A stretch of 64,000 nt of DNA from Oceanococcus sp051252075 (GCA_051252075.1 JBPOFU010000001.1:283126-347125), one strand, 5' to 3'. Counted from the stretch's first letter, positions 9,222 to 18,674 are shown. The notes: generated by a model not told the origin, from the letters alone. Program-made: numbers and translations.

Positions 9222-11549
9222 ATGTTCTCCGGACAGTCCTGGGCCAGCGTATTGGTCCGTTTTCGCCATCCCTTGTGGATATTGGGTTTGTTTTTGGTTG
9301 CCGTGTGTACGGCTGGCGGCCAGCATTTGGTGTTCGAAAACGATTACAAGATATTTTTTAATGGGGATGACCCCCGCTTAGTGGCGCATGAGGCGATGGA
9401 AGACGCCTACACCAAAAGCGACAGCATCGCGTTTTTGATTGGAGTGGATGAGGGTGATCTGTTTACCCCGCGCCGCTTGCAAGCGATTGATGATTTGACC
9501 CAACAGCTGTGGGGCTTTCAACGCGTCATTCGAGTGGATTCCATCAGCAATTTTCAGCACACTGAAGCGGCCGATGATGATCTGCTGGTCTATCCGCTGT
9601 TCGAAAACCCAAGCAGTATGGATGCGGCTGAAATCGAACGTCGCAAAGCCATCGTGTTGGCTGAATCGACCTTGGTTGGGGCACGTATTGCCGAAGATGG
9701 TCGCGCCACTTTAATTAATGCGCGCATAGAAATGCCTACCGGCAGCAGCTTGGAAAGAGGCGAGGCTACGGCATCTGTGATGGCTGAAGCGCGTGCCATA
9801 CGTGACGCGTTTGTGGCGACTTACCCGGATATCGAAATGCACCTCATGGGTGTTCCGGCGATAGATCAAGCCTTCAATGATTCCACAGTTAAGGACATGA
9901 ACACCTTGGTTCCGGCCATGTTCTTGGTGATGATCTTCGTTTGCGCGCTGTTGCTGCGTTCAGTGATTGCCACTTTGGCTGTGGTCTTAGTCATCGTGAC
10001 CACCTTGCCTGCCACTATGGGAACGGTCGGTTGGCTGGGTTTTGCCCTGAATCAGATTAACGTGTCCTCGCCGATCATCATCATGACCCTGTGCGTTTGC
10101 GATGCGATCCATGTTCTGGTCAGTCATCGGCAATTGCAACGTCAGGGCATGAGTGTTGAGGACGCACGGCTTAAGGCTTTGGACATCAATATGCAGCCGA
10201 TATTTTTGACCAGCTTGACCACCGCGATTGGCTTTCTTTGCCTGAATTTTAGTGATTCACCACCGTTTCGCGATCTCGGTACATTCGTGGCGATAGGGGT
10301 GATGTTTGCCTGGGTTTTGTCCTTGCTATTTTTGCCTGCTCTAATGGGCTTGATCCGCGTTCCGGCCAATTCGAAAGAACAAACCACCTTCGCTAGCCGC
10401 TTAGGCGATTGGGTGCTGGATCAACGTAAACCGCTTTATTGGGGTGGCCTAATCGTTGCCGTGGTGGCTATGGCATTTGCGCCGCGCAATGAACTGTCGG
10501 ATAGCACCTACCAATATTTCGACCCGGGCGTGCCCATCCGCGATGCGGCGGATTTTCTGGAAAATCGCTTAACCGGTTTTGACACCATCGCGTTTTCCCT
10601 GCCTGCAGCGGAAGCCAACGGGATTACTCACCCTCAATACTTGGCCAATTTGGAAGCGTTTGCCGCTTGGTCGCGTCAGCAGCCGAATGTAAAGCACGTC
10701 ACCAGCTTTAGCGATGTCATGAAGCGCTTGAATCGCGATATGCACGGCGGTGATGTGGATTGGTACAAAGTGCCGGAAAGCGCTGAGTTGGCCGCGCAAT
10801 ATTTGCTGCTGTACGAACTGTCTCTACCTTTTGGTCTTGATCTGGCCAATCAGCTGAATTTTGATAAATCGGCAACCCGATTCTTGGTCACCTTGCATCA
10901 TGTAAAAGCCAAACGCATAGTCGAGTTTGAAGAGCAGGCGCGGGCTTGGTTGGATGCCAATACCCCGCAAATGTCAGCCCCAGGGTCTGGGGTTACGGTC
11001 ATGTTTGCCCACATCGGTCAGAACAATATCTACAGCATGCTCACCGGTTCATTGATTGCGCTGATTAGTATTTCCTTCACTTTGATGTTGGCCTTGCGCT
11101 CGTGGCGTTTGGGTGTGCTGAGCCTGATTCCCAACGGCTTCCCATCCCTTATCGCGTTTGGTTTGTGGGGTTTGTTCGTGCAGGAGGTGAATCTTGCAGT
11201 AGCGGCAATTTTCAGTATTTCTTTGGGTATCGTGGTCGACGATACTGTGCATTTCTTGTCGAAATACCTGCGTGCTCGCCAAACGGCGGGAAGCTCAGCG
11301 GAAGATGCGGTGCGTTATGCGTTCAGTACTGTGGGTAACGCTTTGTTGGTGACAACGATTATTCTGGTCCTGGGCTTCTCCATACTCGGTTTGTCCGAGT
11401 TTCAGGTGAATTCCATCACCGGCATACTGACTGCGATTACCATCAGCATTGCCCTGATTTACGACTTACTGTTCTTGCCTACCTTGTTGCTCCGGCTGGA
11501 CGGCTGGTTAAAACTAGGCGCGAACGACAAAGCAGCAGCGGCCAAATAG
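9222..11549 (+). CDS. RND superfamily (MMPL-type) membrane transporter
   Basis: A 775-residue protein with two-fold RND architecture. A first transmembrane helix (around residues 17-37) is followed by a periplasmic domain, a block of about five helices (residues 225-375), another helix, a second periplasmic domain and a final helix block (residues 610-760). The ENDYKIFFNGDDP segment just after helix 1 is typical of the predicted-exporter (MMPL, HpnN-like) branch rather than of drug pumps. Candidate substrates are lipids or hydrophobic molecules, but nothing nearby identifies one. No membrane-fusion or outer-membrane partner is adjacent. It lies 53 bp upstream of the MoxR/VWA pair and may share a transcript with it. 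Confidence 0.85.
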   Translation: MFSGQSWASVLVRFRHPLWILGLFLVAVCTAGGQHLVFENDYKIFFNGDDPRLVAHEAMEDAYTKSDSIAFLIGVDEGDLFTPRRLQAIDDLTQQLWGFQRVIRVDSISNFQHTEAADDDLLVYPLFENPSSMDAAEIERRKAIVLAESTLVGARIAEDGRATLINARIEMPTGSSLERGEATASVMAEARAIRDAFVATYPDIEMHLMGVPAIDQAFNDSTVKDMNTLVPAMFLVMIFVCALLLRSVIATLAVVLVIVTTLPATMGTVGWLGFALNQINVSSPIIIMTLCVCDAIHVLVSHRQLQRQGMSVEDARLKALDINMQPIFLTSLTTAIGFLCLNFSDSPPFRDLGTFVAIGVMFAWVLSLLFLPALMGLIRVPANSKEQTTFASRLGDWVLDQRKPLYWGGLIVAVVAMAFAPRNELSDSTYQYFDPGVPIRDAADFLENRLTGFDTIAFSLPAAEANGITHPQYLANLEAFAAWSRQQPNVKHVTSFSDVMKRLNRDMHGGDVDWYKVPESAELAAQYLLLYELSLPFGLDLANQLNFDKSATRFLVTLHHVKAKRIVEFEEQARAWLDANTPQMSAPGSGVTVMFAHIGQNNIYSMLTGSLIALISISFTLMLALRSWRLGVLSLIPNGFPSLIAFGLWGLFVQEVNLAVAAIFSISLGIVVDDTVHFLSKYLRARQTAGSSAEDAVRYAFSTVGNALLVTTIILVLGFSILGLSEFQVNSITGILTAITISIALIYDLLFLPTLLLRLDGWLKLGANDKAAAAK

Positions 11550-11602
11550 TCGATTGCTGGCCCTGTGTACAATTATTGATTCAACAAACCAAGTGAACCT
11601 CT

Positions 11603-12445
11603 ATGCGATTTGAAGGCACCGAGCGATACGTCGCCACTGATGATTTGAAGTTGGCGGTTAACGCCGCTATGACACTTGAGCGCCCCTTGCTGATTAAGGG
11701 AGAGCCCGGCACCGGTAAAACCATGTTGGCCGAAGAAGTGGCCAAGGCCACCGGCAAGCCGTTTTTTGAGTGGCATATCAAATCCACCACCAAAGCCCAA
11801 CAAGGTTTGTACGAATACGACGCGGTGTCACGCTTGCGCGACTCCCAGTTGGGTGATGGACGCGTTGGTGACATCAGCAACTACATCGTCAAAGGCAAAT
11901 TGTGGGAGTGCTTCGAGCAAGAAGAGCAGCCCATTTTGCTGATTGATGAAATCGACAAAGCCGACATCGAATTTCCGAATGATTTGCTGCGCGAATTGGA
12001 TCGTATGGAGTTCTACGTTTACGAGACGCAGAAAACCATTAAGGCCACCAAGCGCCCGCTGATTATCATTACCTCAAACAACGAAAAAGAACTGCCTGAC
12101 GCGTTCTTACGCCGCTGTTTCTTCCATTACATCAGTTTCCCTGATGCTGACACCATGAATAAAATCGTGGATGTGCATTTCCCGAACATTAAGAAGGAAT
12201 TGCTGAAAGAGGCGATGGATGTGTTTTTCGGCTTGCGCGAAGTGCAAGGTTTGAAGAAAAAGCCGTCCACCTCGGAACTGTTGGATTGGCTCAAGCTGCT
12301 GTTAGCTGAAGATATTCCACCAGAAGCTTTGCGCTCTTCTGATGATAAGAAAACCTTGCCACCGCTGTACGGCGCTTTGATTAAAAACGAGCAAGACGTG
12401 CACATGTTTGAACGATTGATTTTTCTCAATCGGCGTAACAGCTAG
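11603..12445 (+). CDS. MoxR-family AAA+ ATPase
   Basis: A 280-residue AAA+ ATPase. Walker A (GEPGTGKT) spans residues 33-40 and Walker B (ILLIDEID) is near residues 111-118; sensor asparagines lie in IITSNNEKELPDAFLRRC. MoxR proteins are chaperone-like ATPases that usually work with a VWA-domain partner to mature or insert cofactors into client proteins. The partner gene follows at 12513, supporting this. The client is not evident: there is no dehydrogenase, CO-dehydrogenase or nitric oxide reductase gene in the vicinity. This subtype is common in gammaproteobacteria and its role there is undefined. Confidence 0.92.
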   Translation: MRFEGTERYVATDDLKLAVNAAMTLERPLLIKGEPGTGKTMLAEEVAKATGKPFFEWHIKSTTKAQQGLYEYDAVSRLRDSQLGDGRVGDISNYIVKGKLWECFEQEEQPILLIDEIDKADIEFPNDLLRELDRMEFYVYETQKTIKATKRPLIIITSNNEKELPDAFLRRCFFHYISFPDADTMNKIVDVHFPNIKKELLKEAMDVFFGLREVQGLKKKPSTSELLDWLKLLLAEDIPPEALRSSDDKKTLPPLYGALIKNEQDVHMFERLIFLNRRNS

Positions 12446-12512
12446 TTCTCATCGTGCAAGCATCGCCAACACGCGTGATTAGGCAGCGCGCGTGGCGGCT
12501 CGGAGTCCCGCT

Positions 12513-13688
12513 ATGCTGAACAATTTTTTCTATGCGCTGCGTGATGCAGAGCTTAAGCCCAGTGTCACAGAGTATTTGACCCTGCTTGAAGCTTTGCAGG
12601 CGCGTATCGCGTTTTGCTCTATCGACGAGTTCTATTATCTAGCGCGTGCGACCTTGGTGAAAGACGAAACCAAGTTCGACAAATTCGACCGTGTGTTTGG
12701 GGTGTATTTCCAAGGCGTGGAAGATGTCATGGGCGATTTGTTATCGGCAGAAATCCCCGGCCAGTGGCTAGAGCAAATGAAGCAGCTCAATCTGTCGGAA
12801 GAAGAAATGAAGAAAATCCAGGCCTTGGGTGGCTTGGACAAACTCATGGATGAGCTGAAAAAGCGGCTGGAAGAACAAAAAGAACGCCATGAAGGCGGCA
12901 ACAAATGGATAGGCACGGGGGGAACCTCACCCTTCGGCAACGGCGGATTCAATCCAGAAGGAATACGCATAGGCGGTAAAGGCGGCAATCGCAGTGCGGT
13001 GAAAGTGTGGGATCAGCGTGCTTACGCCAACCTCGACGACACCTTGGAGTTGGGCACACGTAACATCAAATTGGCGCTGCGACGCTTGCGCAAGTTCGCT
13101 CGTACCGGCGCCGAAGAAGTCTTGGATATGGATGACACCATCCGGTCCACCGCGCGTAATGCCGGTTATCTCGACATCAAAATGGTGCCCGAGCGGCACA
13201 ATGCGGTGAAGGTGTTGCTGTTCTTCGATGTGGGTGGGTCAATGGACCCGCATGTGCGCGTGTGCGAAGAGCTATTTTCCGCAGCCAGTGGTGAATTCAA
13301 GCACATGGAATATTTTTATTTCCATAATTTCATCTACGAAACCGTATGGAAAGACAACTATCGTCGGCAAAATGACAAAACCCAATTGTGGGATCTGATT
13401 CACCGCTTTGGTGAAGATTACAAAGTGATCTTTATCGGTGATGCCACGATGAGCCCGTATGAAATCACTTATCCCGGTGGCAGCGTTGAGCATTGGAACG
13501 AAGAGGCCGGTTCCACTTGGATGCAGCGATTGACCTCGCATTTCAAAAAGGTCATCTGGCTCAATCCTGAGCCCAAGGAGCATTGGGACTACCACCCGTC
13601 CATACAGGTGGCTAGAGAACTGGTCGAGGATCGTATGTATCCCATGACCTTGGCAGGTCTAGAGCAAGGCATGAAGCGTTTGCTTTAA
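12513..13688 (+). CDS. VWA-domain (CoxE-like) protein, partner of MoxR ATPase
   Basis: A 391-residue protein. The first 130 residues are helical and charged, a glycine-rich linker lies around residues 130-160, and a von Willebrand factor A domain follows. The metal-site motif reads DVGGSMD at residues 239-245, with glycine where the classical DxSxS motif has its first serine. I chose the ATG at 12513, which has GGAG nine bases upstream, over the in-frame GTG at 12492, and homologues generally start at this MLNNFFYALRD segment. It probably binds the upstream MoxR ATPase and presents a client protein. Function in this organism is inferred from the gene pair only. Confidence 0.85.
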   Translation: MLNNFFYALRDAELKPSVTEYLTLLEALQARIAFCSIDEFYYLARATLVKDETKFDKFDRVFGVYFQGVEDVMGDLLSAEIPGQWLEQMKQLNLSEEEMKKIQALGGLDKLMDELKKRLEEQKERHEGGNKWIGTGGTSPFGNGGFNPEGIRIGGKGGNRSAVKVWDQRAYANLDDTLELGTRNIKLALRRLRKFARTGAEEVLDMDDTIRSTARNAGYLDIKMVPERHNAVKVLLFFDVGGSMDPHVRVCEELFSAASGEFKHMEYFYFHNFIYETVWKDNYRRQNDKTQLWDLIHRFGEDYKVIFIGDATMSPYEITYPGGSVEHWNEEAGSTWMQRLTSHFKKVIWLNPEPKEHWDYHPSIQVARELVEDRMYPMTLAGLEQGMKRLL

Positions 13689-13707
13689 CGTTTTATGGCG
13701 GCCGCGC

Positions 13708-14226
13708 TTAGTTGAGCGCGTCGCTCAGCGCCGACCAGGCAGTCAGTAGCCGAGGGAGCTGCCAGGCGGCGTTGGCCGGACTGGTGGACGGTAGGTTGGT
13801 TGTCGCCCTCTCTAGCTGGGCGGGCAGTTGAATATGCCGCGCAAAGCACTGCTCCGCCGCGCGCCCATTGAAAAAAATGTGCCGCAGACTGCTGTGCTGC
13901 AACAGCAGGGCTGCGATTGGATTGGCATGCTCTGAGTCACGTTGAATATTGCTGTCTAAGCTGCCGGGGCGGACGCCGCTGGCCAACACATCCCAAACCG
14001 CAATGCCAGCCGACATCAGACGCTCTGTGCGCTCCGAGTAGGCCAGTTCTGGCCCCGCTTGAAATAGGGCTCCCATCAGCGGCCAAAAGCGATTACGAGG
14101 ATGCCCGTAATATTGTTGCTGCGCTATCGATTTCACGCTGGGCAATGAGCCCAAGATCAACACCCGTGGCTTTTCGCCTAGGATGGGAGCGAAGCCGTTA
14201 GTCGCGTCGTGCACTGGAGTGCTCAC
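13708..14226 (-). CDS. Hypoxanthine-DNA (deoxyinosine) glycosylase, UDG superfamily family 6
   Basis: A 172-residue member of the uracil-DNA glycosylase superfamily. The N-terminal GFAPI segment, the LILGSLPS active-site motif, the YYGHPRNRFW stretch and the LPSTSPANA motif near the C-terminus match the DNA-deoxyinosine glycosylase group (TIGR04274-like), which removes hypoxanthine formed by adenine deamination. This is distinct from Ung and Mug. The start used here is a GTG at 14226; a start a few codons downstream is possible because no clear ribosome-binding site is seen. It converges on the VWA gene and diverges from the lipase-like gene at 14277. Confidence 0.85.
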   Translation of the reverse strand: MSTPVHDATNGFAPILGEKPRVLILGSLPSVKSIAQQQYYGHPRNRFWPLMGALFQAGPELAYSERTERLMSAGIAVWDVLASGVRPGSLDSNIQRDSEHANPIAALLLQHSSLRHIFFNGRAAEQCFARHIQLPAQLERATTNLPSTSPANAAWQLPRLLTAWSALSDALN

Positions 14227-14276
14227 TGAGGCTTTGCGACAATGAACAGATCGATCTTACGGGCGAGGGGATAAGG

Positions 14277-15242
14277 ATGAAACAGGCAATGGGACCGCAT
14301 GCGCGCGCGTTCTTTATAGCAATGTGCGTAGAGTTGGGATTGTATGCGCTCTATCTTGGGAATGGTGTATTGCAAGGGCGTGAGCTCTTGCCCATGCTGG
14401 GCCGTGTGCTGATCATTTTTGTTTCCATTCGCGCGGTCATGGTGGCTGCCAATTTCTTACAGACCTGGTTGGCGCGTTCTGTGAAGGCGCCAGAGCATCA
14501 AATCGGGGCGCTCGCTAGCATCAAGTTGTATTTCAATGAGCTGTATTCCGCGTTGTGGACCTACCCGTTTCTATTCGCCTTGGAACCTTGGTTGGTGCGC
14601 AATGCTCCGCAAGCGGGCTTGCCGCATAAAGGGCTGCCCATCGTTTTGGTGCCCGGCTTTTTGTGCAACCGCGGCTACTACGGAAAATTCAGACGTTTTC
14701 TTGCGAAAAATGGCTATGGCAACGTCTGGGCAGTGACCCTGGAGCCCGTGTTTGGCAGCATCGACGACAACGCTCGTCACCTGGGCGAGTTAATCGAGCA
14801 AATTTGCCAAGAAACCGGTGAGGAGCAAGTGATACTGATCGGTCACAGCATGGGCGGGGTGGTGGCGCGCTCATATATTGATAAGCAGGGCGGTGCTAAG
14901 CGCATTGCCCATGCCATTGCCTTGGGCTCGCCGTTTGGCGGTACCGTTTTGGCTAAGGGGCCGAGCGGTTTGGGGGAAAATCTACGACAAATGATTGTGG
15001 GCTGTGATTGGCTGCAAGAGCTGGCAGCGTACGAAAATCAGGCCTGCCCTACGCGTTTTACCGCGATTTGGTCTCCACATGACAGTATCGTTGCGCCGCA
15101 AAATGGCACAAAAGTCAGTGAGGTATACGGGCATAGCATCGCCATGCCCGGAATAGGCCATATGGAGATGATCGTTTCCATGCCGGTCTTGAATCAAGTG
15201 CTGCAGGTGTTAGACAGCAAGCCAGCCGCTGCGAGAGCCTAG
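14277..15242 (+). CDS. Membrane-anchored lipase-like alpha/beta hydrolase
   Basis: A 321-residue protein. Two hydrophobic segments in the first 65 residues suggest a membrane anchor, and the rest is an alpha/beta-hydrolase domain. It contains VLVPGFLCNRGYY (oxyanion region), the nucleophile elbow GHSMGGVVARSY, an aspartate in WSPHDSIV and a histidine in GIGHMEM, so the triad is complete. It resembles triacylglycerol lipases and PGAP1-like esterases, but the substrate cannot be read from sequence. An AAGG directly before the ATG is too close to act as a normal ribosome-binding site; AGGGG lies slightly further up. The SanA-like gene starts a few bases after its stop, suggesting an operon with an envelope role. 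Confidence 0.82.
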   Translation: MKQAMGPHARAFFIAMCVELGLYALYLGNGVLQGRELLPMLGRVLIIFVSIRAVMVAANFLQTWLARSVKAPEHQIGALASIKLYFNELYSALWTYPFLFALEPWLVRNAPQAGLPHKGLPIVLVPGFLCNRGYYGKFRRFLAKNGYGNVWAVTLEPVFGSIDDNARHLGELIEQICQETGEEQVILIGHSMGGVVARSYIDKQGGAKRIAHAIALGSPFGGTVLAKGPSGLGENLRQMIVGCDWLQELAAYENQACPTRFTAIWSPHDSIVAPQNGTKVSEVYGHSIAMPGIGHMEMIVSMPVLNQVLQVLDSKPAAARA

Positions 15243-15246
15243 TGTG

Positions 15247-15885
15247 ATGATTCGACGCCTCGTTGCTTTGCTGGTCAGTGTGCTCGCATTGTTGGTCTTG
15301 CTGACCGTGGGTGCGAATGCATGGGTGGTCTTGCAGGCGGGTGAGCCCCAGCATGATTTGACACAACTGCAAGCCGCTCCAGTTGCTTTGGTGTTGGGCA
15401 CCAGTCATTGGTCCAGCGCCGGGCGGCCGAATCGCCACTTTGCAGGTCGTATGGATGCTGCTGCGGAGCTGTATCACGCGGGGCTGGTAAAGCATGTTTT
15501 GGCCAGTGGTGCGAATCCGGAAATCTATTACAACGAGCCGCAGCGTATGTTGGAGGCTTTGCTCGAGCGTGGCGTGCCTAAGCAAGCGATTACCTTGGAC
15601 TACGCTGGTCGGCGAACGTTGGATTCGGTGTTGCGAGCAGAGCAAGTGTTTGGTCAGCGTAATATCATTATCGTGTCGCAGGGCTATCACTTGTATCGCG
15701 CGCTGTATTTGGCCAAGGCACATGGCCTGCAAGCACAAGGCTACGCCGCCGACGGGCCGGTGCTACGGCAGCGCTGGCGGACAGAGCTACGTGAGGTGCT
15801 GGCGCGCCTTTTGGCCGTCGTAGATACGCAAATTCTGCGCACAGAAGCCGAGGTTTTAGGGACGCCCGAACCGATCTCCTTGTAG
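15247..15885 (+). CDS. SanA/YdcF-like DUF218 protein
   Basis: A 212-residue protein with one N-terminal transmembrane segment (about residues 3-25) and a DUF218 domain. Visible family motifs are VALVLGTSHW, the RMDAAAELYHAG helix, the ASG segment and the SQGYHLYRALYLA stretch. SanA proteins affect outer-membrane barrier function and vancomycin sensitivity at high temperature in enterics; the chemistry is unknown. A GTG at 15244 lies directly before the ATG at 15247, so the exact first codon is uncertain by one residue. The gene follows the lipase-like gene by a few bases and ends 110 bp before an intrinsic terminator. Confidence 0.85.
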   Translation: MIRRLVALLVSVLALLVLLTVGANAWVVLQAGEPQHDLTQLQAAPVALVLGTSHWSSAGRPNRHFAGRMDAAAELYHAGLVKHVLASGANPEIYYNEPQRMLEALLERGVPKQAITLDYAGRRTLDSVLRAEQVFGQRNIIIVSQGYHLYRALYLAKAHGLQAQGYAADGPVLRQRWRTELREVLARLLAVVDTQILRTEAEVLGTPEPISL

Positions 15886-15994
15886 CTTGATTTCACAAAA
15901 ACTTCACGCCGAGATCCATAGGCTTGGGACAACTGGTTGCAGCGTGTCCTCGCTGCTCAGTCGAGTTCTCCCACCCCACCCCCTGGGGCTTTTG

Positions 15995-16022
15995 CGCCCG
16001 TAGCTTCTGCGGGCGTTTTTTT
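15995..16022 (+). terminator. Intrinsic terminator after the SanA-like gene
   Basis: A 9-bp stem (15995-16003 with 16007-16015, one G-T wobble) with a three-base loop is followed by seven T residues. It ends the forward lipase/sanA transcript. The preceding 110 bp (15886-15994) hold no gene that I can support. Confidence 0.85.
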
Positions 16023-16962
16023 ATGGCGCTGGGGAGTCCGTTGCGTTTAAAAATTGTTGAATCGCGACTGCGGTGGCTTTGGGGGCATCAAAGTGCAGCA
16101 TGTGCCCAGCTCCGGGAATGCTCTGTTGCTGCTGCGTGGCAAAGCAGGCAAGGCGCTGTTGCCGGACTTCATTTTTGGTTATAGCCGCCAGATGAGATGT
16201 ATCCGCATCCAAGATCAAAGTGGGTGCAGTAACTTGCGAAAATATTGCCTTGGCTTCGTCGTCGCGATACATCAATGGGCCATGTTGGCGGTGCCTGTGA
16301 TCGCCTAACAAGCGGTATTGTCCATCAGAAGTTTCTTCGCTCCAGCAGCGTGCTACGAACAACGCCCCACTTTCATCCAGTCCGGGCTGCCGTTTTGCGA
16401 TCTTCTGAGCCAGACTGGCGAGGTCGGGGTAGAGCTTTTCCCCGGGCGGTTCGCGTAGATCCTGGAACCATTTGCGGAGTTGCGCTGGGCCGCGGTCCGG
16501 CACGGATTGAGGTAGATAAAACCCATCCAGGACAGCCAGGCGGCGAACGCGGGAAGGCTGTACTCCGGCGTACAGGGCGGCCACTTGTGAGCCCATGCTA
16601 TGTCCAATCAGATCGACTGGCGCATCAGGTGACAATTCGTCCAAGAGTAAATCAAGGTCAGCCAGATAGTCGTAAAACCAATAGGTGTCGCCAGCGCCAT
16701 CACTGTGCCCAAAACCACGCTGATCCGGGGCCGCGATGGCCCAATCATGCGGGAAATGATCGACCACCCGTTGCCAAGTCGCGGATAAATCCAACCAACC
16801 ATGCAGCACGATTTTCAAAGTTTCGCCGTCACGGCGCGGCGCATCCCAGTGGCGTACGTGTAGACGTAGGCCGCGGATGGAGTAATAACGAGACTGACTA
16901 GGGCGGGAAATTGCGCGGGACATGCCGGTTGAACCTGCTGATGAGGGCAATTTCATCATCAT
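16021..16962 (-). CDS. Alpha/beta-fold hydrolase
   Basis: A soluble alpha/beta hydrolase of up to 313 residues. It shows the HGWLDLSATW oxyanion segment, APDQRGFGHSDG, the nucleophile elbow GHSMGSQ, an aspartate in LILDADTS and the histidine in GAGHMLHFD. The fold and triad are clear; the substrate is not, and homologues are generally annotated only as hydrolases. The N-terminus is uncertain: Met codons at 16962, 16959, 16956 and 16923 are all possible and none has a clear ribosome-binding site. Its stop codon lies inside the T-tract of the forward terminator at 15995-16022. It is divergent from minC. Confidence 0.85.
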   Translation of the reverse strand: MMMKLPSSAGSTGMSRAISRPSQSRYYSIRGLRLHVRHWDAPRRDGETLKIVLHGWLDLSATWQRVVDHFPHDWAIAAPDQRGFGHSDGAGDTYWFYDYLADLDLLLDELSPDAPVDLIGHSMGSQVAALYAGVQPSRVRRLAVLDGFYLPQSVPDRGPAQLRKWFQDLREPPGEKLYPDLASLAQKIAKRQPGLDESGALFVARCWSEETSDGQYRLLGDHRHRQHGPLMYRDDEAKAIFSQVTAPTLILDADTSHLAAITKNEVRQQRLACFATQQQQSIPGAGHMLHFDAPKATAVAIQQFLNATDSPAP

Positions 16963-17108
16963 CGCTTATGCAGCTTGCGAATGGAAATGCTTGTTTCATT
17001 GGCACTATTCAGCAGCTAGCGTGTACAGCATCGTTTGTGTGGTCGTGCTGGCATGCAAAACCCATACACCTTGTATAAACTTGCCTGCATCTTAAAAGCA
17101 GCCCCCCG

Positions 17109-17852
17109 ATGACGACGACCGCGCCTCTAGAATTCAAGGGGCGCATGATGGGTATTTCCGTCCTGCGCATCCACAGTAACGACCTTGACGAATTGTCCGA
17201 GCACCTGTCACAGCAGGTTAATAAGGGCAACGGGTTGCTGCGCGAGCTACCCGTGGTTTTGGATATCACCACCCAGATCATGGATGTTGATGGCTTGCTC
17301 GCGGTGCTGCGGCAACAGCACGTCAATGTTTTGGCTGCGTACCGCAGCGCGGCCTCGATGGAAGCGGCCGTTCGCCGAGCCGGTTTGCCTGTCATACTCG
17401 AGCAAAAGCGTGGCAAGGAGCCGGAGTTGGAAGCTCCTGTTGCAGCGCCAGAGCCGCCTGCTGAAGCTGTTGCGCCACCACCGCAGGCGCCGCCTCCTGC
17501 GTCGGATGCACCTTTACAAACGGTAGAATCGCGCATGATCACTGCGCCGGTGCGTTCCGGTCAGCGGATTTATGCGCGTAACAGTGATTTAATTATTACC
17601 GCCCAAGTCAGTGCTGGTGCGGAAGTCATCGCCGATGGCTGTATACATATTTATGGCAGTTTGCGTGGACGCGCAATTGCTGGAGCGCAAGGTGATGTAG
17701 CCGCGCGTATCTTCTGTCACGACATGCAAGCCGAAATCTTAGCGATTGCAGGGCGGTATAAAGTGGCAGACGACATACCCGAGGATATTCGGGGCAGTTC
17801 AGCTCAAGTTAGGCTGGACGGCGAAAAATTAATCATCGACCGTATGAATTGA
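17109..17852 (+). CDS. minC: Septum site-determining protein MinC
   Basis: A 247-residue division inhibitor. The N-terminal FtsZ-antagonising domain covers about residues 6-100. A proline/alanine-rich linker occupies residues 103-138, and the C-terminal beta-helix domain (from about residue 143, SRMITAPVRSGQRIYA) binds MinD. MinC blocks Z-ring assembly away from mid-cell. It is the first gene of a minC-minD-minE operon, 13 bp upstream of minD. A TATAAA lies shortly upstream but lacks a good -35, so I do not call a promoter. Confidence 0.96.
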   Translation: MTTTAPLEFKGRMMGISVLRIHSNDLDELSEHLSQQVNKGNGLLRELPVVLDITTQIMDVDGLLAVLRQQHVNVLAAYRSAASMEAAVRRAGLPVILEQKRGKEPELEAPVAAPEPPAEAVAPPPQAPPPASDAPLQTVESRMITAPVRSGQRIYARNSDLIITAQVSAGAEVIADGCIHIYGSLRGRAIAGAQGDVAARIFCHDMQAEILAIAGRYKVADDIPEDIRGSSAQVRLDGEKLIIDRMN

Positions 17853-17865
17853 GGAGAAGGACTCC

Positions 17866-18672
17866 GTGGCCAAAATTATCGTAGTGACCTCAGGCAAAGG
17901 GGGCGTGGGTAAAACCACAACAAGTGCATCGTTTGCCTGTGGCCTGGCCCAACGAGGACACAAGACCGTAGTCATCGATTTTGATGTGGGTTTGCGCAAC
18001 CTGGATCTGATCATGGGCTGTGAGCGGCGTGTTGTTTACGATTTCGTGAATGTCATTCACGGAGAAGCCAATCTTAAGCAAGCATTGATCAAAGACAAGC
18101 GCTTTGACAATCTGTTTATCTTGGCGGCTTCGCAGACGCGAGATAAAGATGCGCTGACTCAAGAAGGCGTTGGCCGAGTCTTGGATGAACTTTCCAAAGA
18201 CTTTGATTACGTCATCTGTGATTCACCTGCAGGCATTGAGAAGGGCGCCATGTTGGCTATGCACTTCGCTGATCAGGCATTGGTGGTTACCAATCCAGAA
18301 GTGTCATCGGTGCGAGATTCCGATCGTGTTTTGGGTATTTTGCAATCCAAAACCAAGTTGGCAATGGAAGGCACCGGGATCAAGGAACATTTGGTGCTGA
18401 CCCGCTATTCCGCTGCGCGTGTAGCGCTTGGTGAAATGCTGTCAGTTGATGACGTGCAGGAAATACTTGCCATCGACTTACTTGGCGTGATTCCAGAATC
18501 ACAATCGGTGCTGAACAGTTCCAATGCAGGTACCCCGGTGATTGCTTCCGATCAAGCGGATGCAGGGCAAGCGTATAACGACTTGGTAGATCGCTTCCTT
18601 GGTGAAGATCGACCTATGCGCTTTGTTCAAGCAGAGAAGAAAGGCCTATTGGGCCGTCTCTTCGGGAGTTAA
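17866..18672 (+). CDS. minD: Septum site-determining ATPase MinD
   Basis: A 268-residue deviant-Walker ATPase. The KGGVGKTT motif lies at residues 11-18, with the signature lysine at residue 11. The C-terminal KKGLLGRLFG segment is the amphipathic membrane-targeting helix. MinD binds the membrane as an ATP dimer, recruits MinC and is released by MinE, generating pole-to-pole oscillation. The start codon is GTG at 17866, supported by a strong GAGGAGAAGG ribosome-binding site just upstream. It ends two bases before minE. Confidence 0.98.
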   Translation: MAKIIVVTSGKGGVGKTTTSASFACGLAQRGHKTVVIDFDVGLRNLDLIMGCERRVVYDFVNVIHGEANLKQALIKDKRFDNLFILAASQTRDKDALTQEGVGRVLDELSKDFDYVICDSPAGIEKGAMLAMHFADQALVVTNPEVSSVRDSDRVLGILQSKTKLAMEGTGIKEHLVLTRYSAARVALGEMLSVDDVQEILAIDLLGVIPESQSVLNSSNAGTPVIASDQADAGQAYNDLVDRFLGEDRPMRFVQAEKKGLLGRLFGS

Positions 18673-18674
18673 TC

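Noticed and set aside
15115..15738. 207-codon reverse frame over the lipase/SanA genes
   Set aside because: Antisense to two well-supported genes with family motifs; product has no recognisable pattern.
15886..15994. Possible tRNA-like 3' half before the terminator
   Set aside because: The T-arm consensus and a matching 5' acceptor strand are missing.
16245..16901. 218-codon forward frame over the alpha/beta hydrolase
   Set aside because: Arginine/proline-rich shadow of a supported reverse-strand gene.
16963..17108. minC promoter at the TATAAA near 17078
   Set aside because: No acceptable -35 element at 16-18 bases.
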